DNA of 64,000 bases from SAR202 cluster bacterium (GCA_030752795.1 JASMDM010000034.1:22705-86704), one strand, 5' to 3'. Positions 28,135 to 37,515 are shown, counted from the stretch's first letter. Made by a program: numbers and translations. Notes: a model not told the origin generated them from the letters alone.

Positions 28135-28473
28135 ATGAAATCATTTGCCCAAGCGCTCGATTTAAAAGACGACCCGGAGCTGATCGCCAGGTACAAAGAG
28201 TATCACCACGCGGTTTGGCCCGAAGTCGTCGAAGCGCTCCGGGGCATTGGCATCTCGAAGATGAAGATATTCCTGCTCGGGCAACGTATGTTCATGTACC
28301 TTGAAGCGCAGGACAGCTTCGACCCGGCGCGTGATTTCGCCGGATACACCGCGACCGAGCGGACTCGCGCGTGGGACGAATTGATGCGCGGGTTCCAGCA
28401 GCGCGCGCCGGGAGCGGTGGACGGCGAATGGTGGGCCGCGATGGAAGAGGTTTTCGACATCGACTGGTCCTAG
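28135..28473 (+). CDS. L-rhamnose/L-fucose mutarotase family protein
   Basis: ATG 28135 with GGTGAGG upstream gives 112 residues, the size of RhaM-like mutarotases (COG3254). The family pattern is visible as LIARYKEYHHAVWPEV near the N-terminus, MKIFLLGQRMFMYLEA and the C-terminal WWAAMEEVFDI. It interconverts sugar anomers, feeding the dehydrogenase encoded just upstream. An upstream start at 28096 would overlap the reductase gene and adds non-family sequence. The next gene starts 20 bp downstream. Confidence 0.88.
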   Translation: MKSFAQALDLKDDPELIARYKEYHHAVWPEVVEALRGIGISKMKIFLLGQRMFMYLEAQDSFDPARDFAGYTATERTRAWDELMRGFQQRAPGAVDGEWWAAMEEVFDIDWS

Positions 28474-28493
28474 CCGATCAGGAGCATCTGAAA

Positions 28494-29357
28494 ATGACGC
28501 CCTTCCCTGCCGAAGACAGCGACTTCGTCGTCGACGCCCATCACCACTTTTGGGACCTGACGAAACTCGATTACGAGTGGATGCCGCCCGGTGAAAGCAT
28601 CATCAAACGCAACTACCTCCCCGACGACCTAAGCCCCATCCTCGAGCAAAACGGCGTCTCAAAAACCGTAATTGTGCAGGCTCATCAATCTCTCGCTGAG
28701 GCAGAATTCCTTCTCGACATCGCTCGTGACAACGAATTCGTCGCCGGTGTCGTGGCTTGGGTCGATCTGCAGTCGCCGGGTGTCGGCGAGGATCTGGATC
28801 GGCTGATACGGCGCCCCAAGCTGGTCGGAGTCCGCCACCAAGTCGAAGAAGACCCCGACGATGACTGGCTGATCCGGGACGAGTCGATCCGCGGACTGCG
28901 CATGCTCGCCGAGCGAGGACTCGCGTACGACGTGCTGGCGCGACCTCGGCATCTGAGTCGCGTGCCCGAGCTCGCCGACCGCGTACCGGATCTGCGCATG
29001 GTGATCGACCACATCGCGAAGCCGTTGATTAAAGGCGGCACGCTGGAGCCGTGGGCGACAGACATCGCCGCCGTCGCCGCAATCCCAGGGGTGCACTGCA
29101 AGATTTCAGGGATGGTCACCGAGGCAGATCATGACATATGGACCGTTGCCGATCTGAAGCCGTACGTCGCCCACATCGTTGACTCGTTCGGGTACGACCG
29201 GCTGATGTTCGGCAGCGATTGGCCGGTGTGCTTGCTCGCGTCGACGTACGATCGAGGGTTTGCTGCCGCCCTCGAGACCGTTGCACCGCCAACGCCGACG
29301 GACCGAGCGGTGTTTCTTGGCGGAAACGCTCTCCGGTTCTACCGACTGGACGTCTAG
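28494..29357 (+). CDS. Amidohydrolase family lactonase (L-fuconolactonase-like)
   Basis: ATG 28494 gives 287 residues of the COG3618 type. Features are the N-terminal metal motif VVDAHHHFWDL, VIVQAHQS, LVGVRHQVEE, MVIDHIAKP and the C-terminal MFGSDWPVC carrying the last Asp ligand. Characterised members hydrolyse sugar lactones such as L-fucono-1,5-lactone. Its place after an L-fucose-dehydrogenase-like reductase and a mutarotase gives three consecutive early steps of oxidative fucose/rhamnose catabolism. Confidence 0.88.
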   Translation: MTPFPAEDSDFVVDAHHHFWDLTKLDYEWMPPGESIIKRNYLPDDLSPILEQNGVSKTVIVQAHQSLAEAEFLLDIARDNEFVAGVVAWVDLQSPGVGEDLDRLIRRPKLVGVRHQVEEDPDDDWLIRDESIRGLRMLAERGLAYDVLARPRHLSRVPELADRVPDLRMVIDHIAKPLIKGGTLEPWATDIAAVAAIPGVHCKISGMVTEADHDIWTVADLKPYVAHIVDSFGYDRLMFGSDWPVCLLASTYDRGFAAALETVAPPTPTDRAVFLGGNALRFYRLDV

Positions 29358-29407
29358 CCTCGGATTGATGCTGGCTCGTTGTTGCGGGCCCTCGACTGGT
29401 CCAAACA

Positions 29408-29440
29408 ACACCGGGGTCCCGATGCGTCGGGACTCGGGCC
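29408..29440 (+). repeat. Family B repeat, partial copy 3
   Basis: GGGGTCCCGATGCGTCGGGACTCGGGCCGAA matches the right half of the family B hairpin (GATCCCGATGCGTCGGGACT). The left arm is missing. Confidence 0.6.
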
Positions 29441-29519
29441 GAATGGTGTATCGTAGCTTCGACACGCAACATGCCTGTTCTAAGAACCCGACTTTCAACA
29501 CATTTCCCGGAGGACGAAT

Positions 29520-30575
29520 ATGCCGATCGTACAAGCTGGCCGATTGACCATCATCGCCGCGGAGCTCATGCAAGGCGCGGGCGCCAGCGAGGAAGAAGCT
29601 GCCATCGTTTCGCGACATTCGATCGGTGCGAATCTAGCCGGTCACGACTCGCACGGCATCATCGCAATCCCGACGTACATCGACCGGATCAAACGCGGGC
29701 ACATCGTTCCGGGCGCGCCGTTCGCCATCAAGAAGGACACTCCGACGACCACGGTAGTCGACGGAAATTGGGGATTGGGTTACGTTGTGTCTGAGCGGCT
29801 GATGCAGATGACGATCGAGAAAGCCAAGGCCGGCGGAGTCGCTGCGGCAACCGTGTTCCGGCAGAGCCACGTCGGAAGGGTCGCGGACTACCCGATGATG
29901 GCCGCCGCCGAAGGGATGATCGGGCTGATGACAGCCGACTCCGGGCGCTCCGCCAAGGCGGTCGTGCCGTTCGGCGGACGCGAAGCGCGTCTCGGCACCA
30001 ATCCGATCTGCATCGCGATGCCGTCCAACCTCGAAGGGCCGATGTTCATCGATATGGCGACCAGTGCGGTTGCGGCCGGAAAGCTGGGCGTCGCCGTTGC
30101 CCGAGGAAAAGCCATCCCCGAGGGCTGGGTCCTCGATGCCGACGGCAATCCAACGACCGACCCATCGGCTCGCGGCAACGGCGGAGCGATGCTCCCGCTC
30201 GGCGGGCCGGAAGGACACAAGGGCTACGGATTATCGGTGATGGTCGAGATACTGTCCGGCATCCTCACGGGCCTTGGCTTCGGCCACGATCCGTCGGGCC
30301 GCCACAACGACGGATGCTTCATGGCCGTATTCAACGTCAGCGCGTTCCGTGACGCGGAGGAGTTCAAGCAAGAGGTCACGGAGTTCGCCCAGTACCTGAA
30401 AAGCTCACCGCCCGCCAAGGGCTTCACTGAGGTCTTCTACCCGGGCGAACTCGAGCATCTGCGCACACAGAAACTGCTGGTGGACGGCATCGACGTCGAG
30501 GACGCCACTTGGGCGAAGCTCAATGCACTCGCGGACGCATACGGTGTGACCGACAAGCTTGGCATGGCTGGGTAG
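29520..30575 (+). CDS. Ldh/malate dehydrogenase-2 family oxidoreductase
   Basis: The 351-residue NAD(P)-dependent oxidoreductase belongs to the Ldh_2 family (YlbC/ComC/YiaK type), not the Rossmann lactate dehydrogenases. Family motifs are SRHSIGANLAGHDSHGI, VVDGNWGLGYV, FRQSHVGRVADYP and GHKGYGLSVMVEIL. Substrates in the family include (S)-sulfolactate, malate, ureidoglycolate and 2,3-diketo-L-gulonate. The location directly after a sugar lactonase suggests a sugar-acid or lactate/lactaldehyde-derived substrate. Confidence 0.86.
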   Translation: MPIVQAGRLTIIAAELMQGAGASEEEAAIVSRHSIGANLAGHDSHGIIAIPTYIDRIKRGHIVPGAPFAIKKDTPTTTVVDGNWGLGYVVSERLMQMTIEKAKAGGVAAATVFRQSHVGRVADYPMMAAAEGMIGLMTADSGRSAKAVVPFGGREARLGTNPICIAMPSNLEGPMFIDMATSAVAAGKLGVAVARGKAIPEGWVLDADGNPTTDPSARGNGGAMLPLGGPEGHKGYGLSVMVEILSGILTGLGFGHDPSGRHNDGCFMAVFNVSAFRDAEEFKQEVTEFAQYLKSSPPAKGFTEVFYPGELEHLRTQKLLVDGIDVEDATWAKLNALADAYGVTDKLGMAG

Positions 30576-30724
30576 CTGGGGTCGATCCTTCGAGCGACAA
30601 CATCTCGGCGCCTTTGATTCGCTGATCTTCCTCGCGACGGCGGCGTTACCGGTCGGTCTTCGGCTGTCGATAGCGCGGGGATTGCGCGTCTTTGCGCGGG
30701 CGAGGCCCCGCCCCGAACCAGTCC

Positions 30725-31071
30725 CGATTGCCCATGTTCTTCATCGGATGGGGTGAGGACTATCACCACCCCCACAATTGGGCGTCTCCATACGCCGCCG
30801 CGGGGGGCACGTTCTCTGCATGGCAATCGTTCCCGGACGATCTCAAAGCAGAGATGGACGGACTCATCACCGAGTGCTTGACGCCCTCGAGGAAGCGGCC
30901 CAAGTCTGCTACGAAGGCTTGCAGACCACCGCGATGGAGAATGCCATCGACATCTTCATGGTCCAGCCCGTCGGGCGACACTATGAGCAGCTTTGGATCG
31001 AGGGTTACAACAACAACCCCGCGTACCAAGGAAACTGGTTTTACCCGCTGTCCAAATGGCTGTTAGGATAG
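30725..31071 (+). pseudogene. C-terminal remnant of a peptide-type ABC substrate-binding protein
   Basis: About 110 residues of an SBP_bac_5 (DppA/OppA-like) C-terminus remain: PMFFIGWGEDYHHPHNWASPY, then a one-base-deletion-like frameshift at about 30876, then LDALEEAAQVCYEGLQ and a tail ending YPLSKWLLG. A full protein would be about 500-600 residues, so most of the gene is gone and the rest is shifted. It lies directly upstream of the permease genes, the usual position of the binding protein. Confidence 0.8.
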
Positions 31072-31089
31072 AGTAGACAAGCGAAACAG

Positions 31090-31121
31090 AATGGGCCGAG
31101 GGACACCCTTCGGCCCATTCG
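31090..31121 (+). terminator. Stem-loop between binding-protein remnant and permease genes
   Basis: GAATGGGCCGA and TCGGCCCATTC form an 11-bp perfect stem with a ten-base loop and no U-tract. In intact ABC operons such hairpins after the binding-protein gene stabilise its mRNA or attenuate read-through; the role here is inferred. Confidence 0.6.
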
Positions 31122-31170
31122 CACGTACCTGAGGCAATATCACAGTGGGTTCACACATGCGGGGCGAACG

Positions 31171-32196
31171 ATGGCGGCGCTAGCACTCCGAAGGTTGCTG
31201 CTACTTCCAGTCACCCTACTTGGCCTTGGCATCTTGGTGTTTGCGCTGTTGATGATGTTGAGCCCGATCGAGCGGGCCTCCCTGTACCTCAATCAAGACG
31301 TCCCCAAAACGGACATCCAAGTGCTCGTCGATCGCCATGGATTGGACGATCCGATTCCGATCCAATTTGGCAGGTGGCTGAAAAACACCGTTACGGGCGA
31401 TCTGGGTTGGTCAAAAACAGCGCGTCAACCCGTGTCGTCGGCGCGGTGGCGTTTTCTGCCTGCCACCGTTGAACTCAGCATATGGAGCACGATCCCAGTC
31501 ATTCTTGTTGGCACGTGGCTAGGCGTTGTCTCTGCTTTGAACCACAACAAAGCAGTCGACCACGTGCTGCGCGTATTTTCTATTTTGGGCTGGTCATTTC
31601 CGACTTTCGTCATTGCGTCGTTGGCGCTGATGATCTTCTACGTCAAGTTGGGCTGGTTTCCAGCCGGGAGGCTCAGCGAATGGGCAAGCCAGGACGTGTT
31701 TGCGCAGGAATTCACTCAATACACCAGGATGCACACGATCGACGCCGTATTGAACCTGCGCATGGACATCCTGTGGGATGCGATACGCCACCTGGTTCTG
31801 CCGGTGACCACTCTTTCGTATCTGAGCTGGGCGCTGATCCTGCGGGTCACTCGGTCCGCCACGTTGGAAGCCTTAAACCAAGACTACGTCAGAACCGCCC
31901 GGGCCAAAGGCCTCGCTGAACGTACCGTCATATACGTTCATGTAATGCGAAATGCCCTCATTCCCGTCACCACCATCGGCGGGCTGCTCATAGTCGGCCT
32001 GTTGAACGGTGTCGTGATCACCGAGATCGTATTCAATTTCAAAGGCATGGGTTGGTTCTTTGCCAACGCGGCGCTCAATTTGGATGTCGTGTCCGTGCTT
32101 GGTTTTACGATGTTCAACGGCGTTCTGATTACGCTTGGGAACCTAGCCGTCGATATTTCGTACGGCTTCCTTGATCCACGAGTGAGGCTTTCATGA
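31171..32196 (+). CDS. Peptide/nickel-type ABC transporter permease (DppB-like)
   Basis: The 341-residue inner-membrane permease has about six hydrophobic segments and the cytoplasmic EAA loop LEALNQDYVRTARAKGL for contact with the ATPase. The DppB-type N-terminus (RRLLLLPVTLLGLGILVFALL) and C-terminal DPRVRLS match the dipeptide/oligopeptide family. Its stop overlaps the ATG of the second permease (ATGA at 32193-32196). It appears intact although the associated binding-protein gene is reduced to a fragment. No ATPase gene is in the window. Confidence 0.9.
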   Translation: MAALALRRLLLLPVTLLGLGILVFALLMMLSPIERASLYLNQDVPKTDIQVLVDRHGLDDPIPIQFGRWLKNTVTGDLGWSKTARQPVSSARWRFLPATVELSIWSTIPVILVGTWLGVVSALNHNKAVDHVLRVFSILGWSFPTFVIASLALMIFYVKLGWFPAGRLSEWASQDVFAQEFTQYTRMHTIDAVLNLRMDILWDAIRHLVLPVTTLSYLSWALILRVTRSATLEALNQDYVRTARAKGLAERTVIYVHVMRNALIPVTTIGGLLIVGLLNGVVITEIVFNFKGMGWFFANAALNLDVVSVLGFTMFNGVLITLGNLAVDISYGFLDPRVRLS

Positions 32197-33169
32197 GCAC
32201 CTCTGACAGGCCAGAGACAGCCCACGCCGACGCGTCGAATCAGTGGTGGTCTGCGCTCCGGCGTTCCGTTTCTAGTTCCCGATCGCTCGGCGTGTTCAAG
32301 CGCTGGTTGCCAACCGCCTTGCGCTCACAGGCATGGTGCTGCTGACGGGTTTCGCCGTGGTCGCGATCGCGGCGCCAATCATCGCTGAGCCGACGCATCC
32401 GGAGACCGCGTACAAAATGCCCTGGGACGGATTTAAGGCGGAGCCGCAACTGCCCAGCGATGAGCATATATTTGGCACAACACAAGGGCAGTACGATATC
32501 TTCTACGGAATCGTCTGGGGGACTCGGACCGCATTCAAAGTCGGTCTGATCGTGACAGGAACCACGGTCGTGATCGGCTTGGTCGTCGGAAGCATCGCCG
32601 GCTACTATGGCGGCTGGGTCGACGACGTCTTGATGCGGATCACTGAGATCTTCATGGCGTTCCCGTTCCTGCTCGCGGCGTTGACGATGGCGGCCGTCAT
32701 CAAGTCTACCTACCCTCAAGTTCAGGGAATCTACGTGGAAATGTTGGCGCTGATTATCTTTGCTTGGATGGGCTACGCACGTTTGATCCGAGCCGACATC
32801 GTGAGCACCAAGGAACGGGACTACGTTCTCGCCGCTCGGACGGTCGGAGCAGGCGACGTGCGTATCCTGCTCAAGCATATTCTGCCGAATTCGTTCTACC
32901 CTACCCTGGTCGTAGCGTCAATGGACATCGGCTCCATCGTCATCTCCTTCGCGGCTCTCAGCTTTCTCGGCTTGGGCGCGGACGAAGGTTACGCGGACTG
33001 GGGCCAGATGATCTCACTGGCTCGGAACTGGATCCCAACGTTGTCCAGCCACTGGCACATCATCGTGTTCCCGGGAGGCGCGATTATCCTATTCGTGCTG
33101 TCGCGGAACCTCGTCGGAGACGCCCTGCTCGAGATCCTTGACCCGAGGCTTCGCGGCCAAGGGATCTGA
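32193..33169 (+). pseudogene. Peptide-type ABC permease (DppC-like), frameshift near codon 37
   Basis: ATG 32193 (overlapping the dppB-like stop) reads MSTSDRPETAHAD to VFKR at about 32303. The expected continuation LVANRLALTGMVLLTG lies in the next frame, consistent with one missing base. From ATG 32333 the remaining 278 residues are open, with transmembrane segments, the EAA loop RLIRADIVSTKERDYVLAARTVGAG and a typical ending LLEILDPRLRG. Internal initiation at 32333 would lose the cytoplasmic tail and part of the first helix. A single lesion means sequencing error is possible. Confidence 0.8.
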
Positions 33170-33203
33170 CGACACCCGCCTCAGCGCAAGATGCGTAATC
33201 ATT

Positions 33204-33233
33204 AAGGGCTCCCCGGATTTCCGAGGAGCCCTT
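33204..33233 (+). terminator. Stem-loop terminator after the ABC permease genes
   Basis: AAGGGCTCC and GGAGCCCTT form a 9-bp stem around a 12-base loop, followed by CTC without a long U-tract. It lies 34 bp after the permease stop and before the convergent SDR gene. Confidence 0.65.
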
Positions 33234-33275
33234 CTCGCGTCTTTGCGATCGTGCTGCTACGAAGCGCTGAGGCCT

Positions 33276-34031
33276 CTAGGACGTACCGACCTCGCCGGAT
33301 ACGTCGCGACGCATCGTCGGGCGTATGACGAGCTCGGGTATCGCGGTGCGCCAGTCCAGCCGCGCGATGAGCGCGATGGTGGCCGCCGCATCCTCCGCTG
33401 GCACCATCGTCTCCCTGGCCTCATCAGACGGCGGGACCGGCCGGTTGTTCAGAATTGGCGTGTCGACCTCGCCGGGTATGACCACTGTCGCTCGAATGCC
33501 GGTGTTGACGTACTCGGCCGACAGGAAATGCGTGAAGTTGATAACCGCCGCCTTCGCTGCTGAGTAGCTCATTCCGGCCAGCAGGCTCGGATTGGTCCCC
33601 GCCATCGACGATACGTTGATGATCGTGCCGCGTTTCGCCTCGAGCATGGATGGCACCGCTGCCTGCGTGCAGAACACGGTTCCCATCAGGTTGGACTCCA
33701 TAACCTGTCTGAGCTCCTCGGGCGTCGTTGTCAGCAGCTTTCGATGCACCGAGCTGTGGCCCGCGTTGTTGACGAGGATGTCGATCTTGCCGTACGAGTC
33801 CAGCACCGATTTCGTCATCGCGTTAACCGCATCGTTGTCCGCCACGTCCAGTCCGAACGCCGCGGCTTTGCCGCCCGCGGCCTCGATCTCGGCTTTGACG
33901 TTTTCAACCTTCGAAAGGGTGCGGCCCACAGCGACCATCGTGGCGCCTTCCGCTGCCATCATGACGGCCGCCGCCCGTCCGATGCCGCTTCCGCCGCCCG
34001 TCATTATGCATACTTTGCCATCGAGTCCCAT
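33276..34031 (-). CDS. SDR family NAD(P)-dependent oxidoreductase
   Basis: The 251-residue classical short-chain dehydrogenase has the cofactor motif TGGGSGIG (11-18), NNAG, a catalytic Ser in INVSSMAG, and Tyr/Lys in YSAAKAA. The PGEVDTPI segment is typical of the family. The substrate is unknown; sugar-acid dehydrogenases such as 2-keto-3-deoxy-L-fuconate dehydrogenase are in this family, which would suit the nearby deoxysugar genes, but it is convergent to them rather than in the same operon. Confidence 0.88.
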   Translation of the reverse strand: MGLDGKVCIMTGGGSGIGRAAAVMMAAEGATMVAVGRTLSKVENVKAEIEAAGGKAAAFGLDVADNDAVNAMTKSVLDSYGKIDILVNNAGHSSVHRKLLTTTPEELRQVMESNLMGTVFCTQAAVPSMLEAKRGTIINVSSMAGTNPSLLAGMSYSAAKAAVINFTHFLSAEYVNTGIRATVVIPGEVDTPILNNRPVPPSDEARETMVPAEDAAATIALIARLDWRTAIPELVIRPTMRRDVSGEVGTS

Positions 34032-34133
34032 CGATTACCTCCAAGCTTGATTTTTGGCTTACTCATTTAACCGTTAAGTCTCCGGCTCGCTCACATTGTT
34101 TTGCCTTCGTTTAATACTCCCGCAACCCGGTTG

Positions 34134-34997
34134 CTACGCTAACGCCATCGCTAACAGACCCGCGACCAAAATCGCGACACCGAGGATCTGGTTCGGCGCC
34201 AGGCTTTCCTTGAACAAGAACACCCCTCCCAACATCGGCACGACTGGATAGGCGGTCGCGGCGGCGCCAACAATCGACACCATGCCGATTTCCGCGCCTC
34301 TCGCAAACGCAAAGTTGCTGCCGGTTTCCAGGAGGGCAACCGCTACGACGGCCACTCCAACGAATCTGGTCATGCCTTGCCAGGGCCAAGCTCGCCTCGC
34401 GACAGCCACTGGAGCGATCATTAGGAGCATGAACACCTTGGACAGATACATCGGCAGGAACCAGCCCATCTCCTGTGACAGTGCGCCGATGCCGAACTGC
34501 CACACGCCTGCCCCGATCGAGATGCCGATGCTCAGCATCACACCCAGACTGACGAGGTTTTGCTTTCCGCCCATCGCCCGCAGGTCGACAGACGCCAAAA
34601 TGACCCCACCTATGGTAGCCGCTACTCCGACGAACTGCCATATCCCAAGATTTTCGTCGAGGAACACCACGGCCAAAGTGACGACGATCGCGGTGTGCGC
34701 CGCGAGGATCGGGCTGATTATTGCCACGGGGCCAAGCTGAAGCGCCTTGTACAGGCCGACGTAGAACCCGAACAACATGACCGACAAGACGATCAATTGT
34801 AGCCATTGGGTCGTCGTGATCGAGCCCAATCCGGACTCGACGGGCAGGTAGAATGAGAACACGACAACCGCAATGATCTGGATGCTGAGGACCGTTCGTT
34901 GCACACCGTATCGCCGCACCAAAAGAGCGGCGATTACGTCGGAGACTCCCAGTCCGGTGGCCGCGATGAGCCCGAAGGCTATGCTCTCGAGAACCAT
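34134..34997 (-). CDS. DMT superfamily transporter (EamA type)
   Basis: The 287-residue, highly hydrophobic protein has about ten transmembrane helices in two homologous EamA halves, the second starting near LVSLGVMLSIGISIG. Conserved end-of-helix motifs (LGPVAIISPILAAHTAIVV and VSIVGAAATAYPVVPMLGG) are at equivalent places in each half. The substrate is not predictable, as this family exports amino acids, nucleosides or other metabolites. Confidence 0.85.
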   Translation of the reverse strand: MVLESIAFGLIAATGLGVSDVIAALLVRRYGVQRTVLSIQIIAVVVFSFYLPVESGLGSITTTQWLQLIVLSVMLFGFYVGLYKALQLGPVAIISPILAAHTAIVVTLAVVFLDENLGIWQFVGVAATIGGVILASVDLRAMGGKQNLVSLGVMLSIGISIGAGVWQFGIGALSQEMGWFLPMYLSKVFMLLMIAPVAVARRAWPWQGMTRFVGVAVVAVALLETGSNFAFARGAEIGMVSIVGAAATAYPVVPMLGGVFLFKESLAPNQILGVAILVAGLLAMALA

Positions 34998-35058
34998 CTT
35001 TATGCGGCTGGGATGTTGGCGGTTGACAGGGCGCGCGGGCGGATGCCGTAGTCGATGT

Positions 35059-36165
35059 TCAACCCAAGACCGTCACACCGATAAGCCGGCCCACGCTGTA
35101 AGTCACCGCGGCAGCAAGGCCGCCCGCGAACAGCATCCTCAGAGCGCCCCACGACGCACTGCGGCCCGAGTTGACCGCGACGAACGCGCCCACCAAAACG
35201 AGGGCAATTGCACTGAATACGGCGCTGAGTGTGAACGCCATGCTGGCCGCGCCGATCGCGTACGGGAGTATCGGAACTATCGCTCCCAATACGAACGCGA
35301 CGAAGGAGCTTCCTGCGGCGCCCCAGGGCGATCCGAGCGCGTCCGGGTCCAGTCCCAGCTCTTCGCGCGCCATCGTTTCGAGCGCCACCTCGGGTTGAGC
35401 CATGATCCGGTCGGCGATGCTCCGCGCCTCTTCTTCCGTCATGCCTTTGGTCTGGTAGATCAGGACAAGCTCTTCGTGTTCTTCTTCGGGAAACTCAGCG
35501 AGTTCGGCGGCTTCAACGCCGATCTGGTGTTCGTAGATGTCGCGCTGCGATCGTACTGACACGTACTCGCCCGCTGCCATCGAGAACGCGCCCGCGAGGA
35601 GGCCCGCGACGCCTGCCAGCAGGACGAAATCGGCGTTGTCGGTGCCGCCAGCGACGCCCATTACGAGGCTGAAGTTCGACACGAGTCCGTCGTTTACGCC
35701 GAGGATCGCGGCGCGAATGCTACCGCCGCTGCCTACCGCCGCGTGGGTCACCTCGCCCGAGGAAGTGCCAGTGGACATGGCCCGAAGCACTCGAGCGTGC
35801 TGTCGCTCGTCGGGCACCAAATCCCTGGCCTCGGGGTCCACCGCGTACTTGCTGATGTCCTTGGCCTCGCCGCGAACCAACCACGGGATCACAATCGAGG
35901 AGCCAAAGAACTTTGCGACGACCTGGTAGGCACGGATGCGCGGTCCCCGTCCGGCGGGTTTCAACGTGGCCGGATCGATGCCAAGTTTCTCCGCCCAGCG
36001 CGACGCATGGCGCATCTCTGCCTGAACCAGGCTTCGGAACGCGTCGGAACGAGATTCGTCGCCCTCGGCGTCGGCCAAGGCGCCGTACATCGCCGCCGCC
36101 TCGAGTTCTGCCTGCAGATAGCCTTTGTATCGTTTTTCGTCAGATGATGCTCGACGCAATTCCAC
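35059..36165 (-). CDS. Ferritin-like domain fused to VIT1/CCC1 iron/manganese transporter
   Basis: The 368-residue protein has an N-terminal four-helix ferritin-like (rubrerythrin/MbfA-type) region (about 1-140) with spaced E and H residues (ELEAAAMYGALAD, LVQAEMRHASRW, PDERQHARVL). A C-terminal VIT1 membrane domain begins at SIRAAILGVNDGLVSNFSLV, with the AGAFSMAAGEYVSVRSQRD helix typical of vacuolar iron transporter homologues. Related proteins export iron or manganese under metal or oxidative stress. Start GTG 36165. Confidence 0.88.
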   Translation of the reverse strand: MELRRASSDEKRYKGYLQAELEAAAMYGALADAEGDESRSDAFRSLVQAEMRHASRWAEKLGIDPATLKPAGRGPRIRAYQVVAKFFGSSIVIPWLVRGEAKDISKYAVDPEARDLVPDERQHARVLRAMSTGTSSGEVTHAAVGSGGSIRAAILGVNDGLVSNFSLVMGVAGGTDNADFVLLAGVAGLLAGAFSMAAGEYVSVRSQRDIYEHQIGVEAAELAEFPEEEHEELVLIYQTKGMTEEEARSIADRIMAQPEVALETMAREELGLDPDALGSPWGAAGSSFVAFVLGAIVPILPYAIGAASMAFTLSAVFSAIALVLVGAFVAVNSGRSASWGALRMLFAGGLAAAVTYSVGRLIGVTVLG

Positions 36166-36654
36166 GTATCCGTCTGACTGGAGTCGATGTCTTTGATGAT
36201 CGCCTGCCCGGCCGGCGCTGGGATCGCCGTTCCGTGCTGGCGCCGTTAGGCTCTGCGGGAACGACCGTATCAGGCTGCTTCGCCCGTCTGCCGAAGAGAT
36301 ATTTTAACACAGGCGAGGTCGACGACAGTCGTTGTTCAGCGATGCCTCCTGCGACGATCACCTCGGTGTCAATGAGTGAGAGCGTGGCTTGGCGCTGATG
36401 GCCGTCAACCGATCAGTTTGTGCTCGACGCTTCCCACTCCGTTGAGTGTTCCGCAGGGAGAGAATCCTCCAGAGCTCCGCAGGCAACGATACCTGTTCAG
36501 CGACCAGATTCTTCGGCTGCGGCCTCTGAATGACAGTCTTTGGTGCGCCATCGCTGCCCCATGCATTGTCCGTACCTCAACCGTGAATTCGCTCGAGACG
36601 GACATATTAGTCCGACAGACCGGACACGCTCGAAAATCGATTCGCCCGATGTGT
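36166..36654. other. Intergenic region with a family A repeat
   Basis: No gene is supported between nfo and the VIT1-type gene (both on the minus strand). It contains the family A copy at 36475-36555; nothing else was recognised. Confidence 0.5.
36475..36555 (-). repeat. Family A palindromic repeat, copy 5
   Basis: GTTCAGCGACCAGATTCTTCGGCTGCGGCCTCTGAATGACAG. It is the reverse complement of the 15924-16013 type core. Confidence 0.7.
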
Positions 36655-37515
36655 TCAAACCAATCCGGGCAGACCCAGCCTGTTGCGAATTGTCTTGAGT
36701 CGATTGACGTTCTCGCGGTCCGGTCCCTTCTTTTCAGGGCCCGGCACTTCGAGCAAAAACGGAACATCGCGGAAAGAATCGTGCGCCATGATCGCCTCGA
36801 ACCCGTCCAGGCCGATGAAGCCGTCGCCGATGTTTTCGTGACGGTCGACTCCGGAGCCGAGCTCCATCTTGGTGTCGTTCGCGTGGACGGCGACAAGCCT
36901 GTCGAGTCCGATCTCTCGGTCGAACTCGTCCATCGCCGCGCCGACTCCATTGGGCGTGGCGAGGTCATAGCCCGCCGCGAAGCAGTGTTGCGTGTCCAGA
37001 CAGATCTTCACACGAGGACTGTCGATAGCGGCGACTAGCCGGCCCAGTTCGCCAAAAGACGCACCGATGTGGGCGCCCATGCCTGCGCTGTTTTCGATGA
37101 TCAACCAGGTGTCGTCCGGAGTGCGCTCCAACACCTGGTTGAGCGCTGCCGACGCCTGGTCGAGCACGCCGTCGAAGCCTTTGCCCTTGTGGCTGCCGCC
37201 GTGGAAGATGACGCCCGGAACGCCCAGCGCGCTGGCAGCGTTCATGTTCTCGACCAAACACTCGATCGACTTCTCGAGGATGTCCGACGATCCCCCGACG
37301 TTCACCAGGTAGCTCCCGTGGATGAAAGCGAGCCCAACACCGGATTCCGTAGCCCTGGACCGGAAGTCGGCGATCTGTTCGTCTGACGGCTTCCTGAAGC
37401 GCCACGCGCGCGGCGACGACGCGAATATCTGCACCGCCTCAGCACCGATGTCCACGGCCCGGTCGAACGCGGTCGCCGGCCCTCCGGCTGTCGAGACGTG
37501 TGCTCCGATTCTCAT
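36655..37515 (-). CDS. nfo: Deoxyribonuclease IV (AP endonuclease)
   Basis: ATG 37515 with GGAGA upstream gives 286 residues, and the N-terminus MRIGAHVSTAGG is the classic endonuclease IV start. Zn-binding motifs are visible: FHGGSHKGKG, IENSAGMG, CLDTQHCFAAGYD, VHANDTKMELGSGVDRHENIGDG and LLEVPG. It cleaves abasic sites in base-excision repair. A longer frame to 37740 would run through the divergent promoter region and is not credible. Confidence 0.95.
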   Translation of the reverse strand: MRIGAHVSTAGGPATAFDRAVDIGAEAVQIFASSPRAWRFRKPSDEQIADFRSRATESGVGLAFIHGSYLVNVGGSSDILEKSIECLVENMNAASALGVPGVIFHGGSHKGKGFDGVLDQASAALNQVLERTPDDTWLIIENSAGMGAHIGASFGELGRLVAAIDSPRVKICLDTQHCFAAGYDLATPNGVGAAMDEFDREIGLDRLVAVHANDTKMELGSGVDRHENIGDGFIGLDGFEAIMAHDSFRDVPFLLEVPGPEKKGPDRENVNRLKTIRNRLGLPGLV

